Shown one piece after another: positions 1 to 10,447 of a stretch of 64,000 nt of DNA. The position numbers and the translations under genes were made by a program. This DNA comes from Halichondria panicea. Its lineage: Eukaryota > Porifera > Demospongiae > Suberitida > Halichondriidae. The DNA is taken from the NCBI RefSeq assembly GCF_963675165.1, contig NC_087380.1, positions 6,208,071 to 6,272,070 on the forward strand. Reading direction: 5' to 3'. The notes beneath the pieces are model-generated. The model did not search any database, was not told the origin of the DNA, and was given only the letters and a program-made list of their open reading frames with translations. Numbering within the stretch: position 1 is the first letter of the stretch; the number at the start of each line of letters is the position of its first letter.

Positions 1-43
1 TCAATACTATAGCATGCTAGCGCGCTTATAAGTCTATACTTAC

Positions 44-213
44 TCTTTGTGTGTGTAGAATAACAGTCCAGCACAGTCTTCGCAGAGAAAATGCCCACAG
101 TTGGTCTGCACAGCATCCTTCAAAATGTCATTACAACCTGGACAAATATAGTGCTGGTACTTTTCAGTATCTCCAACTCCAAAGAGATCTTCAAGATACA
201 TTTTAGAAGACAT
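44..213 (-). CDS. RING-type first exon of a TRAF-family protein, gene runs off the left edge
   Basis: The start codon is at 213-211 and the exon runs to a GTAAGT donor at 43-38, ending in phase 2, the same phase as the first exons of all its neighbours. It encodes about 56 residues with a half RING pattern: C-x2-C (CPGC), then CGH-x2-C-x2-C (CGHFLCEDC). The remaining zinc ligands should be on the next exon, which lies outside the window. The spacing and the motif LKDAVQ place it with the TRAF array to its right. Whether the full gene is a MATH-type or MATH-less member cannot be told from this exon. By the alternating order of the array a MATH-type gene would be expected, but that is inference. 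Confidence 0.75.
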
Positions 214-288
214 TGTAGATCTATCAGAGTATTTTAGAGTAGACGTGCAAGGATAGCTACAGCTAGATCTAAACTAAATTATCTACTG

Positions 289-593
289 TACAGACCTAGA
301 CTCGCAAGCCGTCACTGTTGCAGGCGAACACAGTAGACTGGTCAAACTCCGTGTAGAGACTCGTGTAAGGTTTGCCACGATATTTGTGGCAACTAACCGC
401 ATGCGGTTAGTTGCCACTTACCGCAAGAGTTGATAGTGACGTTCTACGTAGCACAGCAGTATAGTGACGTCACGAAAACCGCAGCCACTTAGAATCTTAT
501 CTGATATGCTGACTGTGCAACACAAGTCTCTACACGGAGTTTGACCAGTCTACTGTTCGCCTGCAACAGTGACGGCTTGCGAGTCTAGTACAG
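289..593. mobile_element. Foldback/MITE-like element with long inverted arms and a central palindrome
   Basis: Two arms of about 75 bp (289-366 and 520-593) are near-perfect reverse complements, sharing for example CGCAAGCCGTCACTGTTG and its complement. Between them, 386-417 is a separate perfect 32-bp palindrome centred on CCGCATGCGG. No coding capacity is visible. It lies between the RING exon at the left edge and the next TRAF-family gene. Confidence 0.75.
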
Positions 594-901
594 ACCAGCT
601 GCCATTTCAGGCTGACCAGCAACCTGACATCTATATTATAGCTAGCTATCTAGCTACGTAGGTACCTGTAAGTGACTGTACTACGTACGTAGACTACGTA
701 CCTTTATAGAGCCCTTAGGCCTATTAGGGAAAGTACTTGAGAGCGCCCTGGAATCGAGGCTAACCCACAATTGCTGTAAATTTTTATTTCGCAAGCATTT
801 GTATAGTGACTGTCTCAAATATTGAGAAGAATTCTCGCACGCATGAATGCATACACAATTATTTATGACATTGTAGCAAATATGGAGTTGCCACGAAATT
901 A
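594..901. other. Intergenic, no gene seen
   Basis: AT-rich stretch with many short palindromes of the TAGCTAGC and TACGTACGTA kind. No exon-like reading frame was recognised. Confidence 0.5.
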
Positions 902-3612
902 CTAGACTCTTAGTTCAGCTTCAGCTTTCAACCGCTGTATCTCAAAGTCTTTATGCTTACAGTGCACGCATTCACCGGAGGTAGGCTTTTGCTTTGGAGA
1001 ATGGACGAAGAAATTTTCTGCAAGGGTGGTAAACATATTTTTCGTGTGGGTGATGGAAGTCCAATGGCAAAGCATGTGGCCTTTGCCGAGGTAGGTCGTT
1101 TCCGTGGAGCAGACACATCAGCTGACACTAGTGGCATTGTGAGGGAAGTTTGTCTTGAACGGCAGTGAGACTTCTGTACTGCACTGGTGGTTTTGACACT
1201 TTCCATGAGAGGTTGATTACCCTTTACAAGGTTTAAAGGTATAGGTGGAAGACTGAGAGATCTGGAGTGAGACTTTTGGCCTTGTTTCACTGCCGACAGT
1301 TGATGGCGCTTACCTGATGACACTCTATTCACGGGTGGTTGTTGATGTGGATCGGGTATCTTTTGAAGAGAATCCATTTGCTTTGCTAATGGTTGCAGTT
1401 CGTGTTGAGTAAGGGGTAGTCTTGTGCAGAGATACTAAATGTATCGGAGAAGCCTGCACTTCCAGATACCAGCTGCGAAACCTCGCCCATGCGGTTGGTG
1501 CTCTCAGGGTCTGGTATACTCTCAAGATGAAGCTATTAAAAAAATTGCAGTATAGATGAGCATGCATGATATAAGGGTTTTACCTCGTTCTGAAAATAGT
1601 CTATCTGAGTGCCTGATACGTCTTGAAGAACCACCATAGGTTGAGTTACTTGTTCAAAGCATGAAAAGCTTTCAATTCCAGAGTCGAAACTTACTCTACT
1701 TTTAATGTCGGCAGCCACTTTTAGGGAGATACGATGTTGTGAGACTGAGGTGACACCTTTCCCTGGTAGCTCCTGAATCATGATAAGGCATCCATATGAT
1801 GGATGGAATGAAATACTCACACAACTTACCTGCACCAGAAACAAATGCATTTCTGTGTAATGGTCCTGAAAAAAGGAATAATTTATGTAAACATGACAAT
1901 ACTCGTTTACATAGTTTTTTCCTTAGTTTGGAACACTAGATTACCAGATTACCGTACAGTGAGACATTTTTGTGAGGTGCAAAATTGAATGTTTTTCGAG
2001 GGCAGAGCAATTAACACGAAATTTAAAACCGGGAAAAACTCCCACGCACTAGCTGGTACCGTCAGGAGCCCATATGGGCTCCTGCATGGTACAGTATAGT
2101 CGGTAATTTTCGGGGGGCAAAACATTCGTGGTTGTGAGCAATATTTAGTCACTTCGTGGATAATATTTTCGTGGTTGCTGCTTGCACTGCAGGTAAAGGT
2201 AGGCAAGGTCGCTTCATTCGTGGGTAAAATATTCATGGTCTGAGCTCCAACCACGAAAACCACGAATATTTTGTCCCCCCCTGAAATTACCAGCTATACA
2301 GTATTTCACATGCAAAGCTATTAGTGGGTGTGGTTTCCTGGCATTGAACCATGAATATTAGAACCCACGAAATTTTATGCTGAGTGCGCTCTGGAGCCAA
2401 TAGCAAAAATGTGTACCTGCGAACATTTCCTGCTACTGCATGTATATGGTTTTACTTATTTCTTTACGTGTTTTAAGGGGAGCACCACCTTTGTAAGGCA
2501 ATGTTGCCCATATGCATATGTGACCCTTTCGACAACCACACGCATAATTAACCCAGGCGCACGGATGCCACAGAGTATAGTAGTCAGTCAGTATGCTTGT
2601 CTGTCTGTCTGTCTATCTGTCTGTCTGTCTGTCTGTGAGTGTCTGTCTGTCTGTCTGCATGTCTGTTGTTCTGAGTCTGCTCTGCACCTGGGTGCGATAG
2701 CGCTGCATGTGTTTGTGCCATGGATAGCCTCAACACAACAATGTATAGTAGTTGCAGATTTTGATGTTAAAGCTTCGTTGTCAAATGAAGCGAGCAAACT
2801 AAGAAGCTCGAACCTGCATGATGCTCTAGATGTACACGCGGCTTTGGCGCAAGGCTGTAAACTATGTACACTAAACCCCAAATTAACGCCGGAGGGTTTG
2901 CACACTTCAGTGCTCTAGTTATACTCGTTTTGCTGTTACAGTAATAGTATTTCTTTGAATATTGTTATCATTTATGGACTAGACTAACACACAAACACAT
3001 AAGTCTGCTCGAGTAGCTTCTCCCCTGCACAGATGTGGCTATGAATACAGTTATACCATTATTTTAGCGGCGATTTTCTGACAGTCATGAATATTTATCA
3101 CTATAATATGGACATTGTAATGGCTATTATAGCTAGCATAATTAACATGTGTATAGCAGGATTTTACTTGATAGTCTCTGATGTGACCTCGCCAGAAACA
3201 ATCCCCGATGCGACAATTCATCGCAGTCACGAGAAACCTGTTCACTTCTCTTTTTAGGTCCTCATTTTCGGAGAAACACTGTGGCGGAGATAAAACAGCT
3301 GTTAAATTGCAGATACATATTAAATCTATAACACTTTAATTTTGCATTTGTATTGCATAATAAATTACGTTTTTCAACAATTCTGTCGCAGTCCTTCTGT
3401 GGACAAATAGCCGCTCTGCATTGATGATAATTATTATAGTCATACATTGATTTTAATGATGAAACAACATTTACAAAACCTCACTTTTTGTTTTTCTGCG
3501 CAAAATATATCAATTTTTCAGTGCATGTCTGGCAAAGAGAGTGCCCACAGCTCCTAATCTGCACTGCTTCTTTCAGTATCTTGTTGCATTCCGGACACTG
3601 GTACTGCTGCAT
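902..3612 (-). CDS. MATH-less RING/zinc-finger protein, TRAF-related (gene A, 3' end uncertain)
   Basis: Exons on the minus strand: 3485-3612, 3369-3415, 3168-3298, 1830-1865, 1584-1772, 1436-1532 and about 902-1385. The start at 3612 follows the family pattern. A RING is complete across exons 1-2: C6, C9, C22, H24, C27, C30, C47, C52. Exon 3 gives C-x4-C then H residues (NCRIGDCFWRGH), completed by the 12-codon exon 4 (DHYTEMH). The 36-bp exon 4 and the exon phases match genes at 6301-9534 and 12728-15253. The tail is Ser/Pro-rich. The last part is unclear: one frame stops at 928, while a shifted frame from about 1135 carries SGECVHCKHKDFE, matching the family's Cys tail, and stops at 902. 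A 50-bp intron (1386-1435) is needed to keep the frame. This could be a small unseen intron or a frameshift. The function is unknown; RING ubiquitin-ligase activity is an inference. Confidence 0.65.
2090..2303. mobile_element. MITE with ACAGTATAG..CGGTAATTT terminal inverted repeats
   Basis: The ends 2091-2117 and 2274-2302 are imperfect reverse complements. The interior repeats TTCGTGG / CCACGAA motifs. A partial copy of the same family is at 20430-20530 and an internal fragment is near 40365-40440. It lies in intron 3 of gene A. Confidence 0.65.
2588..2662. repeat. TGTC tetranucleotide microsatellite
   Basis: About 18 units of TCTG/TGTC with a few interruptions. Confidence 0.9.
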
Positions 3613-3659
3613 CACGCCCACGTACATACTGAATTACATAACTGACATTTACTGTTGAC

Positions 3660-3758
3660 AGGGGTCTTCCCCGGGTAGTCCCCTAATATTTACCTAGATT
3701 ACGTACATGTAAACTGGGGGGCAGCTGATAGGGGTTTTACCCGGGTAGTCCCCTAATA
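3660..3758. repeat. Short direct duplication (CCCGGGTAGTCCCCTAATA)
   Basis: Two roughly 30-bp copies, starting near 3660 and 3729, share CCGGGTAGTCCCCTAATA. They sit just upstream of gene A's start and may be UTR or promoter sequence. Confidence 0.5.
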
Positions 3759-3964
3759 CTATTGCATTATCACATTACTTACACCCCATAAGTGCATTCA
3801 GTGGCATTGTTGAGGTTCAGGGTATCTTTAGTGATAATGCACTCCAAACATGGAAGTGTGTGTACAGATTTTGTAAACAAAACAGCAAGCACAAACTCAA
3901 ACTCAAACTCAAACTCCAAATGCATAATACTGGCACTGAAAGGGCATACTTTAAGGTTGTATAG

Positions 3965-5755
3965 TCACAGAGCAATAGAACACTTAATGAATACAGTGTC
4001 CTCAACAATAAAGCCTTGGTTTTTCAGTTCAGTGTGAGACACAAACCTTGGACAGCCTGAAGCAATGTTCATATCAGACTTCGGTTTCTGAAATGAGCTG
4101 CTCATGGGGTCTGGTTGGAAAGTGTCGATGATGTCCCTATTCCCTTTCTGATTGATCAGCTTGAAGGTCACCTTGGATGTGAAAGGCCATTTGAGAATGT
4201 TGTCAAACTCTCCCTTCATGATCACAAAGAACAGCGACATGTGCGTGTTTTTTCCAATACCGTCTCCCAGAATGTAGAGCCTCAAACACATTTTATAGCC
4301 ATATCGTCCTGAAAAAAATGGAAGGCTAAAGATGGATGTGTATTTGCCTGATTGTGCATCGGCCATCCTCTGGCTGAATTGTGGAATTTTCCAGATCATA
4401 GTGCCGTCATGGTTACTATTTTCAATTAGGGATAGTCGAAAATCTCTATCTTCGAACTCTGCATGTTTTGATCGCATTGCTTTCTCCATTTTCACCACTG
4501 TATTTGTAAGGGTGGCAATTTCCTCATCTTTTCGTCTAAAATGGGTAGATATTTTAGTATCGAGCTCCTTAGCAATTTTTGCAAGAGCAGTTGTATTTAA
4601 GAATTCTTGGTCTTCAACTCTTCCTCTAGTCTGACCATGCAAGGAGTGATAACCGAGGTCCTCGCTACGATTGCTACCAGAAACAACAGCATGAATTACA
4701 GGTCCTTTTTTACCAGCTCCATCTTTCTCGACAAGATCGCCACATCGTGAGATGGGCACATTCTGACCAATCATCTCATCAAGATTATCAACGCTTTGGT
4801 GATTCGATCTAACAAGCTTTAATACATCAGCAACGCTCTGAAGATGCTCCAATCCATGATCATTAACGTGTTGCTTTAGCTCTTCCCGTGTCATCTGAAA
4901 ATCAAAGATACAATGTTTTAATTTATAGTCCTATGCTATTACTTACCGTGCGGGTGTAACTGCATCCAAACTCAGCAAGTGGACACTTCATCAATGCCTT
5001 AGGGCAAACTCGTCCATGCGATCCAATTTGGTCAGGAGTCAAGACAACACCACATAGATTGCATTCTTCTGAAAGAAAGTCACACGCTTTGAGATGAGTT
5101 TCCAATTTTGCCAGCCTGCCCTCCCATTGGCATCCCTTCTGTTGGTGAGGGCAACCGACAATCATCCCCTCAATCTCCCTTCTCACAAATCGATCAGGAA
5201 AACACTGCAGAGGAGAGATCAGTAGATATGTAAAATATTATCGTAAAACCTTGATTTAAGGCGACCCTCTAAATAAGCGACACTTGGACATATCGCCCAT
5301 AATTATAGCACCATATAAATTCATTTTTTTGGTGTACATTAAAACTTTACTTTTGCAAAACAAAAAAGTGTTGCTTTAAATCGAGGTTTTACGGTAGTTG
5401 CTTCCCACAGACAAAAATTGCTCTGAGGCTTATCAATCAGTTGCTCTTAGTGTGGACCTACCTCAGCTCCTTCTTCGTCCGATTTCAGAAACTCTTCACA
5501 GTCAAGTTTGGGGCATTTCGGTAAGCTGTAAAAGTCGATACAAATAATGTGATGACAGTTCTAAAGCAAATATGTTGCGGCAGGCTAGGCTACTTACCTC
5601 TCTGCTAACAGCTGAACAGCACAGCATTCACACAGCCAGTGTCCACATATTGGCTGCACAGCATCCTTCAGGAGATGGTTGCAGTAGGGGCACTGGTACT
5701 TATCAAATAGTGCTGGAGTTTTGGATGTGCCTAGAGAGACTTTGTGTCCTGGCAT
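3965..5755 (-). CDS. TRAF-like RING, zinc-finger, MATH protein (gene D)
   Basis: Four exons on the minus strand: 5598-5755, 5462-5525, 4947-5204 and 3965-4894, giving 469 aa. TRAF proteins are receptor-proximal adaptors and RING ubiquitin ligases that trimerise through a coiled coil and bind partners through the C-terminal MATH (TRAF-C) domain. RING ligands: C22, C25, C37, H39, C42, C45, C57, C62. Exon 3 holds TRAF zinc fingers (CPHQQKGC, CNLCG, CPLAEFGC). A coiled coil precedes the TRAF-C core, which shows MIWKIPQFSQRM, GYKMCLRLYILGDG, HMSLFFVIMKGEFD and WPFTSKVTFKL. The start matches the MPGHK-type starts of its paralogues. Unlike them it ends in SIAL and lacks the last few residues (CSSIKHP type), because the terminal sequence diverges at the stop. 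The gene abuts the 5' end of gene A. Confidence 0.9.
5241..5394. mobile_element. Short MITE with CGTAAAACCTTGATTTA termini
   Basis: The ends 5242-5258 and 5377-5393 are reverse complements with one or two mismatches. The AAACCTCGATT-type terminus resembles ends of pogo/Tigger-like elements. It lies in intron 2 of gene D. Confidence 0.6.
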
Positions 5756-6300
5756 ATCAAATTCAGATCTGGACGTTGTGTACGTGTGATATGGTAGAGA
5801 TATATATCAGCACATTTAAGATATCTGACAATGACAATGACAGACCAGATAATTATAGAAGTATATAGCTTTTATACGACTTGTCTAGCTAGCTCTTAAT
5901 TGTGCATGTGGCGGAGGGAGGGGAATGAACCAGGGAATTCACCAGATCAGATTAGATTACTTATTATTATGCATCTAAACAAACTTTTGTTGTTGCTGTC
6001 TAGCTACCAGGCCAGCAAGAGTTCATCTTGACCAGGCTATAGATATATACACCCCTGATACATACAAGTACTCCTGATACATTTTTTTCAGTTGAATGTG
6101 AAAATAGTGAGTGTATATGTGTGTGAGTGAGAAATGAATGCATGGTGATAGAAACAGAAGATGAATGTATGCCAATGATGGCAATAAAAAAACATACGAG
6201 AAAGGTCCAGTGTAGATACAAATTGATCGACTGCTGGGATTAAGCCATGCGAAACATAATTTGGTGCATACCCATTCAACTCTGTACTTACAAAAGAATA
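5756..6300. other. Intergenic, gene D promoter side and gene B 3' side
   Basis: No exon recognised. The stretch from about 6000 to 6290 should hold the 3' UTR of the gene that ends at 6301. Confidence 0.4.
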
Positions 6301-9300
6301 TCAAAATGTCTTGAGACGGCCACGAAAGGGTACCGGTACCTTGTTCTCCTTGTTGCGATTGCAAATACAGTTCTTAATCATATCAACGAGAATAATCTTT
6401 AAAGTCTTATTCTCAGCCATCAAAACATCAACAACTTCTGTGTTCTGGGTAGCCAAACTTTTTATCATCTTTTTATTATCCTTGCACTGAGAACATTCAT
6501 CAACTACAGGAGGCACAGCAGCATATGGGCAGAATAACATCTTTCTAGCTGGTGGTGCCTTAGAGGGAGGTACGTATGGTGTAGCTTGGGTTGAGGCAGG
6601 GACCATGAGAGAGGAGTTAGTGATTGGTGTCAGAGTGGACATTGCCTGCTGGCAGTTAGGAGAGAGTGGGGTCTGAAAAAGGTTAGCTGGAGCCATAGGG
6701 GGAAACGAAGAGAGTTTTCCTCGACGCTTTACAGGCTTTGGACTAGATGGACTTGCTCCAACGGAATCGGTGAACTTTAGGTCTCGTTCCTTCACAGGCG
6801 AAGAGAGTGGTGTAAGGCTGAGTGAATTCAATTGAGGGGTCAGCTGAGTTGATTCAATAGGTGGCAGTGCAGTATTTCCAATGACCATTTGATCTGGATT
6901 CCTCTCTTGGTTGGCAGCCTGTTGGATTGGCAAATGTTCACTCTCAGGCGTGATCTGAAAGCGTATCTACATGTATATACAAGGTAAACATAATATTTCC
7001 TTTTACTCTATCAGACACACCTTAGGACCTGCAGTGTGAGCATTTAGAGTCTGAGACCTGTCATCCAAGAAACATTTTAATCCAAGTTTGTTGTTCGAGG
7101 AAGCTGCACCATTAGCCTGGATCCTCTTTAATGAGTCAGCACTCACGCGCTTAACATAGCTAGCACTACCAGTAATTTGTTCAATGAGAGCTGCCCGCTG
7201 AAGTAGACTCTGTCTTAGCTGCTGGGCAGTTGAATCCAGACTTTCTTTGTGTTGAATCTCCACAATAATGTGCGATGCTTTTTTCTTTGAGACGGGCTTG
7301 TAGATAAAAAAAAAACATAATAGACTTGACTCAATTTAAAACTCAGTATTGACGTTTTTGAGCAATTCAACCCATATAAGTCTATGAAGTTGTATACACT
7401 TACCTCATAAATTTCAGGTGGATGCTCTCCAATGTGGTCCTGGAATTCAATAAACATATAATATATTATATTCGATTTTATATCGTTGTCAAGGTTACAA
7501 GCGTGTAATAAAAGTCATTATACCATTATTACATGGTCGCGTAAGGGGTTGTCGCGATATGATAAAACATGCATATAATAACATAAGAATCCTTGTGTTT
7601 TATGCAATAATTATACAGGCAACTCACCCTTGGGGCTGTGCCCCCGGGCTGTATATTTCATAAAACACTCAGTCTCATGATCATGCTTTGTATCACGTAC
7701 TTGTCAAAGTAATCCCCCCCTACCAGGGATAGGTGGGGATGACTTGAAATTGCTTCCCTAACTATAAGGGACTTAAGAGTTGGCTAATTCTCACATAACC
7801 CCCATGTTGTACTAGGGGCTACTAGGCTATTGGGGATTAGACCAAATAACATGCCCAAAGGTAGGGGATTAGATCATGTGCTAATCCTCACCTATCTCCA
7901 GTATGGGGGGTGGGGCATTAGTTTGACAAGTACATAAAGTAATAACCATATAATAAAAGTTATCCGTTTCTTCCGCATTAAAATTACACGGTCACGTAGC
8001 ATAATTTGGTAAGGGGTTGTTGTGATATAACCGTATAGTGAGTAAATTTGGTGAATGAGGCAATTGAACTGATTTTTAATTTGACGATCATGCTGCATGG
8101 CACTACTGGGACCGAGTGGCAATTAGCTAAAACATTTTCAATCAGTTTATCCGCTATACGATATAGCTGATTTTTCATGTTGTATAATAATTATTATAAT
8201 GAAAGCACCGCGGGTGCTGATGCCTCGGTGGAGATGCCAAAGCTACATAACATAAAGCTACTAAAGTCTATTTGTGTTGAATTCAACCTTCATTCCTTGT
8301 TAAAAGCGCTTCTATCTATAATTATGCTGTAGAGCTGATAAGTTAGCATTTCCATGTAGAAGTCCCAGGCATACTTGTCCACCACATAAAGCATAAAAAT
8401 AAACCCTTAATTGACCACATAATTTCCAGGGCTGAACTCAACGCAAATATACTTTAATAACTTTTATACACACATTTTATAGTTATCATGATAAACATTT
8501 TTGATCATGATTGTTGTTAAAAACATTCGATGCCAAAAGTTTAAGTTTAAAATTAATGGCTGCATCAGTAGAGCCTTGCAGCTTTCTTCTCACTCTTGCA
8601 GCTACCATGGAATAGCTAGCATTCTAGTGCAGAGCTAACTACTAAGTAAAGTAGCAACACTCGGTGAACAAGTTTTGCTACGCACTCTTCATTCCAGGCC
8701 AAGTAAACAAAACTAGATATAACTCGAGAACGAAGCATTATTTTGCAAATCCACGAATTAAAATCCAAGAAAACAGCCTACACACACAGACACAGACACA
8801 CAGACAAACACACTACCGTATATCTCGCTTGCGCACGCGCACTGAGGCATAATAAATATGCAATATACAGGCAGCTCGCCCTCAAACTTGTGACTATTAT
8901 TGCATACATTGCATACAACACTCAACCTCGTGCTGTATCTATTACGTACACTACTGAAAGCTTCACTGAGAAGGATCACATAAATAGAACTCACAGTGTA
9001 TGCTGTGTAGGTTCCATTCCAGGTGCAGCCATTAATAACGCACGACACATGCGACTGGCGTATCTGTTCACGCAAATCGACATCATTGGAATACTATAAA
9101 AAGAGTTGAAACAATCAATTAAGGTCAGCCAGATTTCCTGTGAATCATTCTACCTACCTGTAACCTTTTCTCGCAGTTTTTTATAGGGCATTGTGCTTGT
9201 CTGTACAGGAAAACAAACACATGTTGTTCAGACCATTCATCATACAATCACTACATATTACATATAGACTACATAGAGTAGCTAGCTTGCTTTTATATAT

Positions 9301-9534
9301 AATTATTATACCAAAAAAAGGATAAGGCACTTATTCTTACGAAAGCAACTAGCTATCTGAGCTGCATGCTCACCTTTTCAATGCTCTAGCCGTGTATTCA
9401 GTTTTGTCTACACAGTCTGCACAAAGATGATGTCCACAGCTTGTCTTGAAAGCATCTTTTAACAGGTTGTTGCAATTTTCACGTTGACAGAAAAAGCCTT
9501 CATTATCAAACAGTTCTCTAGGGTCGACAGACAT
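6301..9534 (-). CDS. MATH-less RING/zinc-finger/Ser-Pro protein, TRAF-related (gene B)
   Basis: Six exons on the minus strand: 9374-9534, 9158-9200, 8995-9093, 7404-7439, 7021-7296 and 6301-6966 (or 6954). All phases agree, giving about 426 aa. The RING spans exons 1-2 (CQRENC, CGHHLCADC, CPIKNC). Exons 3-4 give a C/H finger (SCVINGCTW then DHIGEHP). Exon 5 is predicted helical. The last exon is Ser/Pro-rich and ends with a Cys/helix tail: ECSQCKDNKK, a leucine-rich helix, then NCICNRNKEN and RLKTF. No MATH domain is present. Two in-frame acceptors exist for the last exon; the upstream one (ATACGC start) is preferred because gene C only keeps that one. Intron 4 (1.55 kb) carries a dispersed repeat. 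I do not recognise a named family; a ubiquitin-ligase role is inferred from the RING alone. Confidence 0.82.
7500..8200. other. Intron 4 of gene B, repeat-derived non-coding sequence
   Basis: Contains GGGGCTGTGCCCCCGGG-type repeats and a duplicated motif of the kind GGTCGCGTAAGGGGTTGTCG (7532 and again near 7990). No coding frame. Confidence 0.4.
8221..8849. mobile_element. Dispersed repeat bounded by TGCCTCGGTG / CACTGAGGCA
   Basis: About 629 bp with short terminal inverted repeats. Related copies in the opposite orientation are at 35160-35543 and, truncated, from 30207. They share ATTTTGCAAAATAATGC-like and CGAGGTATACGGTAGTGTG segments. It lies inside intron 4 of gene B. Confidence 0.65.
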
Positions 9535-9767
9535 TCTCCCTGTCAATTTCCTTTTATCGACGTGACATAAGATAAGGCATTACCTAGTGCAGCCAAATTT
9601 AGATAGATCTTATAATTATGTTATTCATTGCAAATTTGATTTCACAGTTTATGCATGGTTGCGTAGCCTCGATTCCAGGCCGCACTGAATGGCCTTGTGA
9701 AGGAGGGAGTTTCCCGGGGGACACCCCTAGGTTGTGTACATGTTGTGGGTATCTCCTTATGGTGCAT
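9535..9767. other. Intergenic, duplicated with 15254-15410
   Basis: Contains GACACCCCTAGGTTGTGTAC, shared with the equivalent gap upstream of gene C. This marks the unit of tandem duplication. No exon seen. Confidence 0.5.
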
Positions 9768-9867
9768 TAGTCTCATGAATCAGCCGCCGTTCTTTTGGAA
9801 CGGTGGTTCCAAAAGAACGGCGGCTGATTCATGTTCCAAAAGAACGGCGGCTGATTCATGAGACTAA
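9768..9867. mobile_element. 100-bp hairpin insertion with 8-bp target duplication
   Basis: TAGTCTCATGAATCAGCCG and its complement form the ends. One arm segment (AGAACGGCGGCTGATTCATG) is present twice. TGGTGCAT flanks both sides (9760-9767 and 9868-9875). The homologous gap near 15400 lacks the insert. Fragments with the same end are at about 20262-20282 and 41851-41874. Confidence 0.8.
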
Positions 9868-10447
9868 TGGTGCATGTGAATAAGGAATGCAATCATGTTA
9901 CAAATGTACACTACGTAGCCCTACTATTGTTAATGTACCTTGCCACATAAACACAAAGTGGCCCAACACAAAGTTTAGCGCCACTGCATAACCAGCCCCA
10001 CTCTTTTGCTTGTGGCCACCGTGGCACAAACATAGAGCCACTCTTTTAGCTTATCGCCGTTGTTGCTAGTGCCACTTTCCCCCCCAACATGAACTAGCAC
10101 CATTCTTTTTGTGGCTCTAAGACTTTGAAACAAATAGCATGGTATCTTCCCTTCATTACTCCTGATGCAATAATTATAGCAATAATTATAGCACAATGTT
10201 CGACAAGACAAACACAAACTAACTGACAGGGTGCACATCATGATTAAACTGTTCTATATACATGGTAGAAGTGAAATAAAAATTCTGTACGATAAAAAGC
10301 ATATTTATTTTGACCCCACCAGAGTCCAACCATTTGGCTGGCATGCACGGCGTGCATCAGGCGAGCCAGGCGAGCAACACTCCCAAGCACCCTCCATGCA
10401 GGCAACTATATAGCCTGTAGGAGTTCTTATTACCTACCAGGTAATGA
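9868..10447. other. Intergenic, 3' flank of gene E, shared with 15430-15967
   Basis: Repeated GCCACTCTTTT-type blocks (about 9950-10130) are also found at 15490-15660. The two flanks are duplicates. No gene recognised. Confidence 0.5.

Noticed and set aside
2409-2918. 169-codon plus-strand reading frame and an overlapping 105-codon minus one
   Set aside because: The frame runs through a TGTC microsatellite, shows no recognisable motif, and lies in an intron of gene A.
4115-4634. Plus-strand frames opposite the TRAF MATH exon (also 10454-10745, 15974-16643, 23140-23448)
   Set aside because: Antisense shadows of the conserved MATH exon, repeated in each paralogue for that reason.
9768-9867. 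Strong hairpin considered as a transcription terminator
   Set aside because: Target duplication, an empty paralogous site and other copies of the ends identify it as a mobile element.
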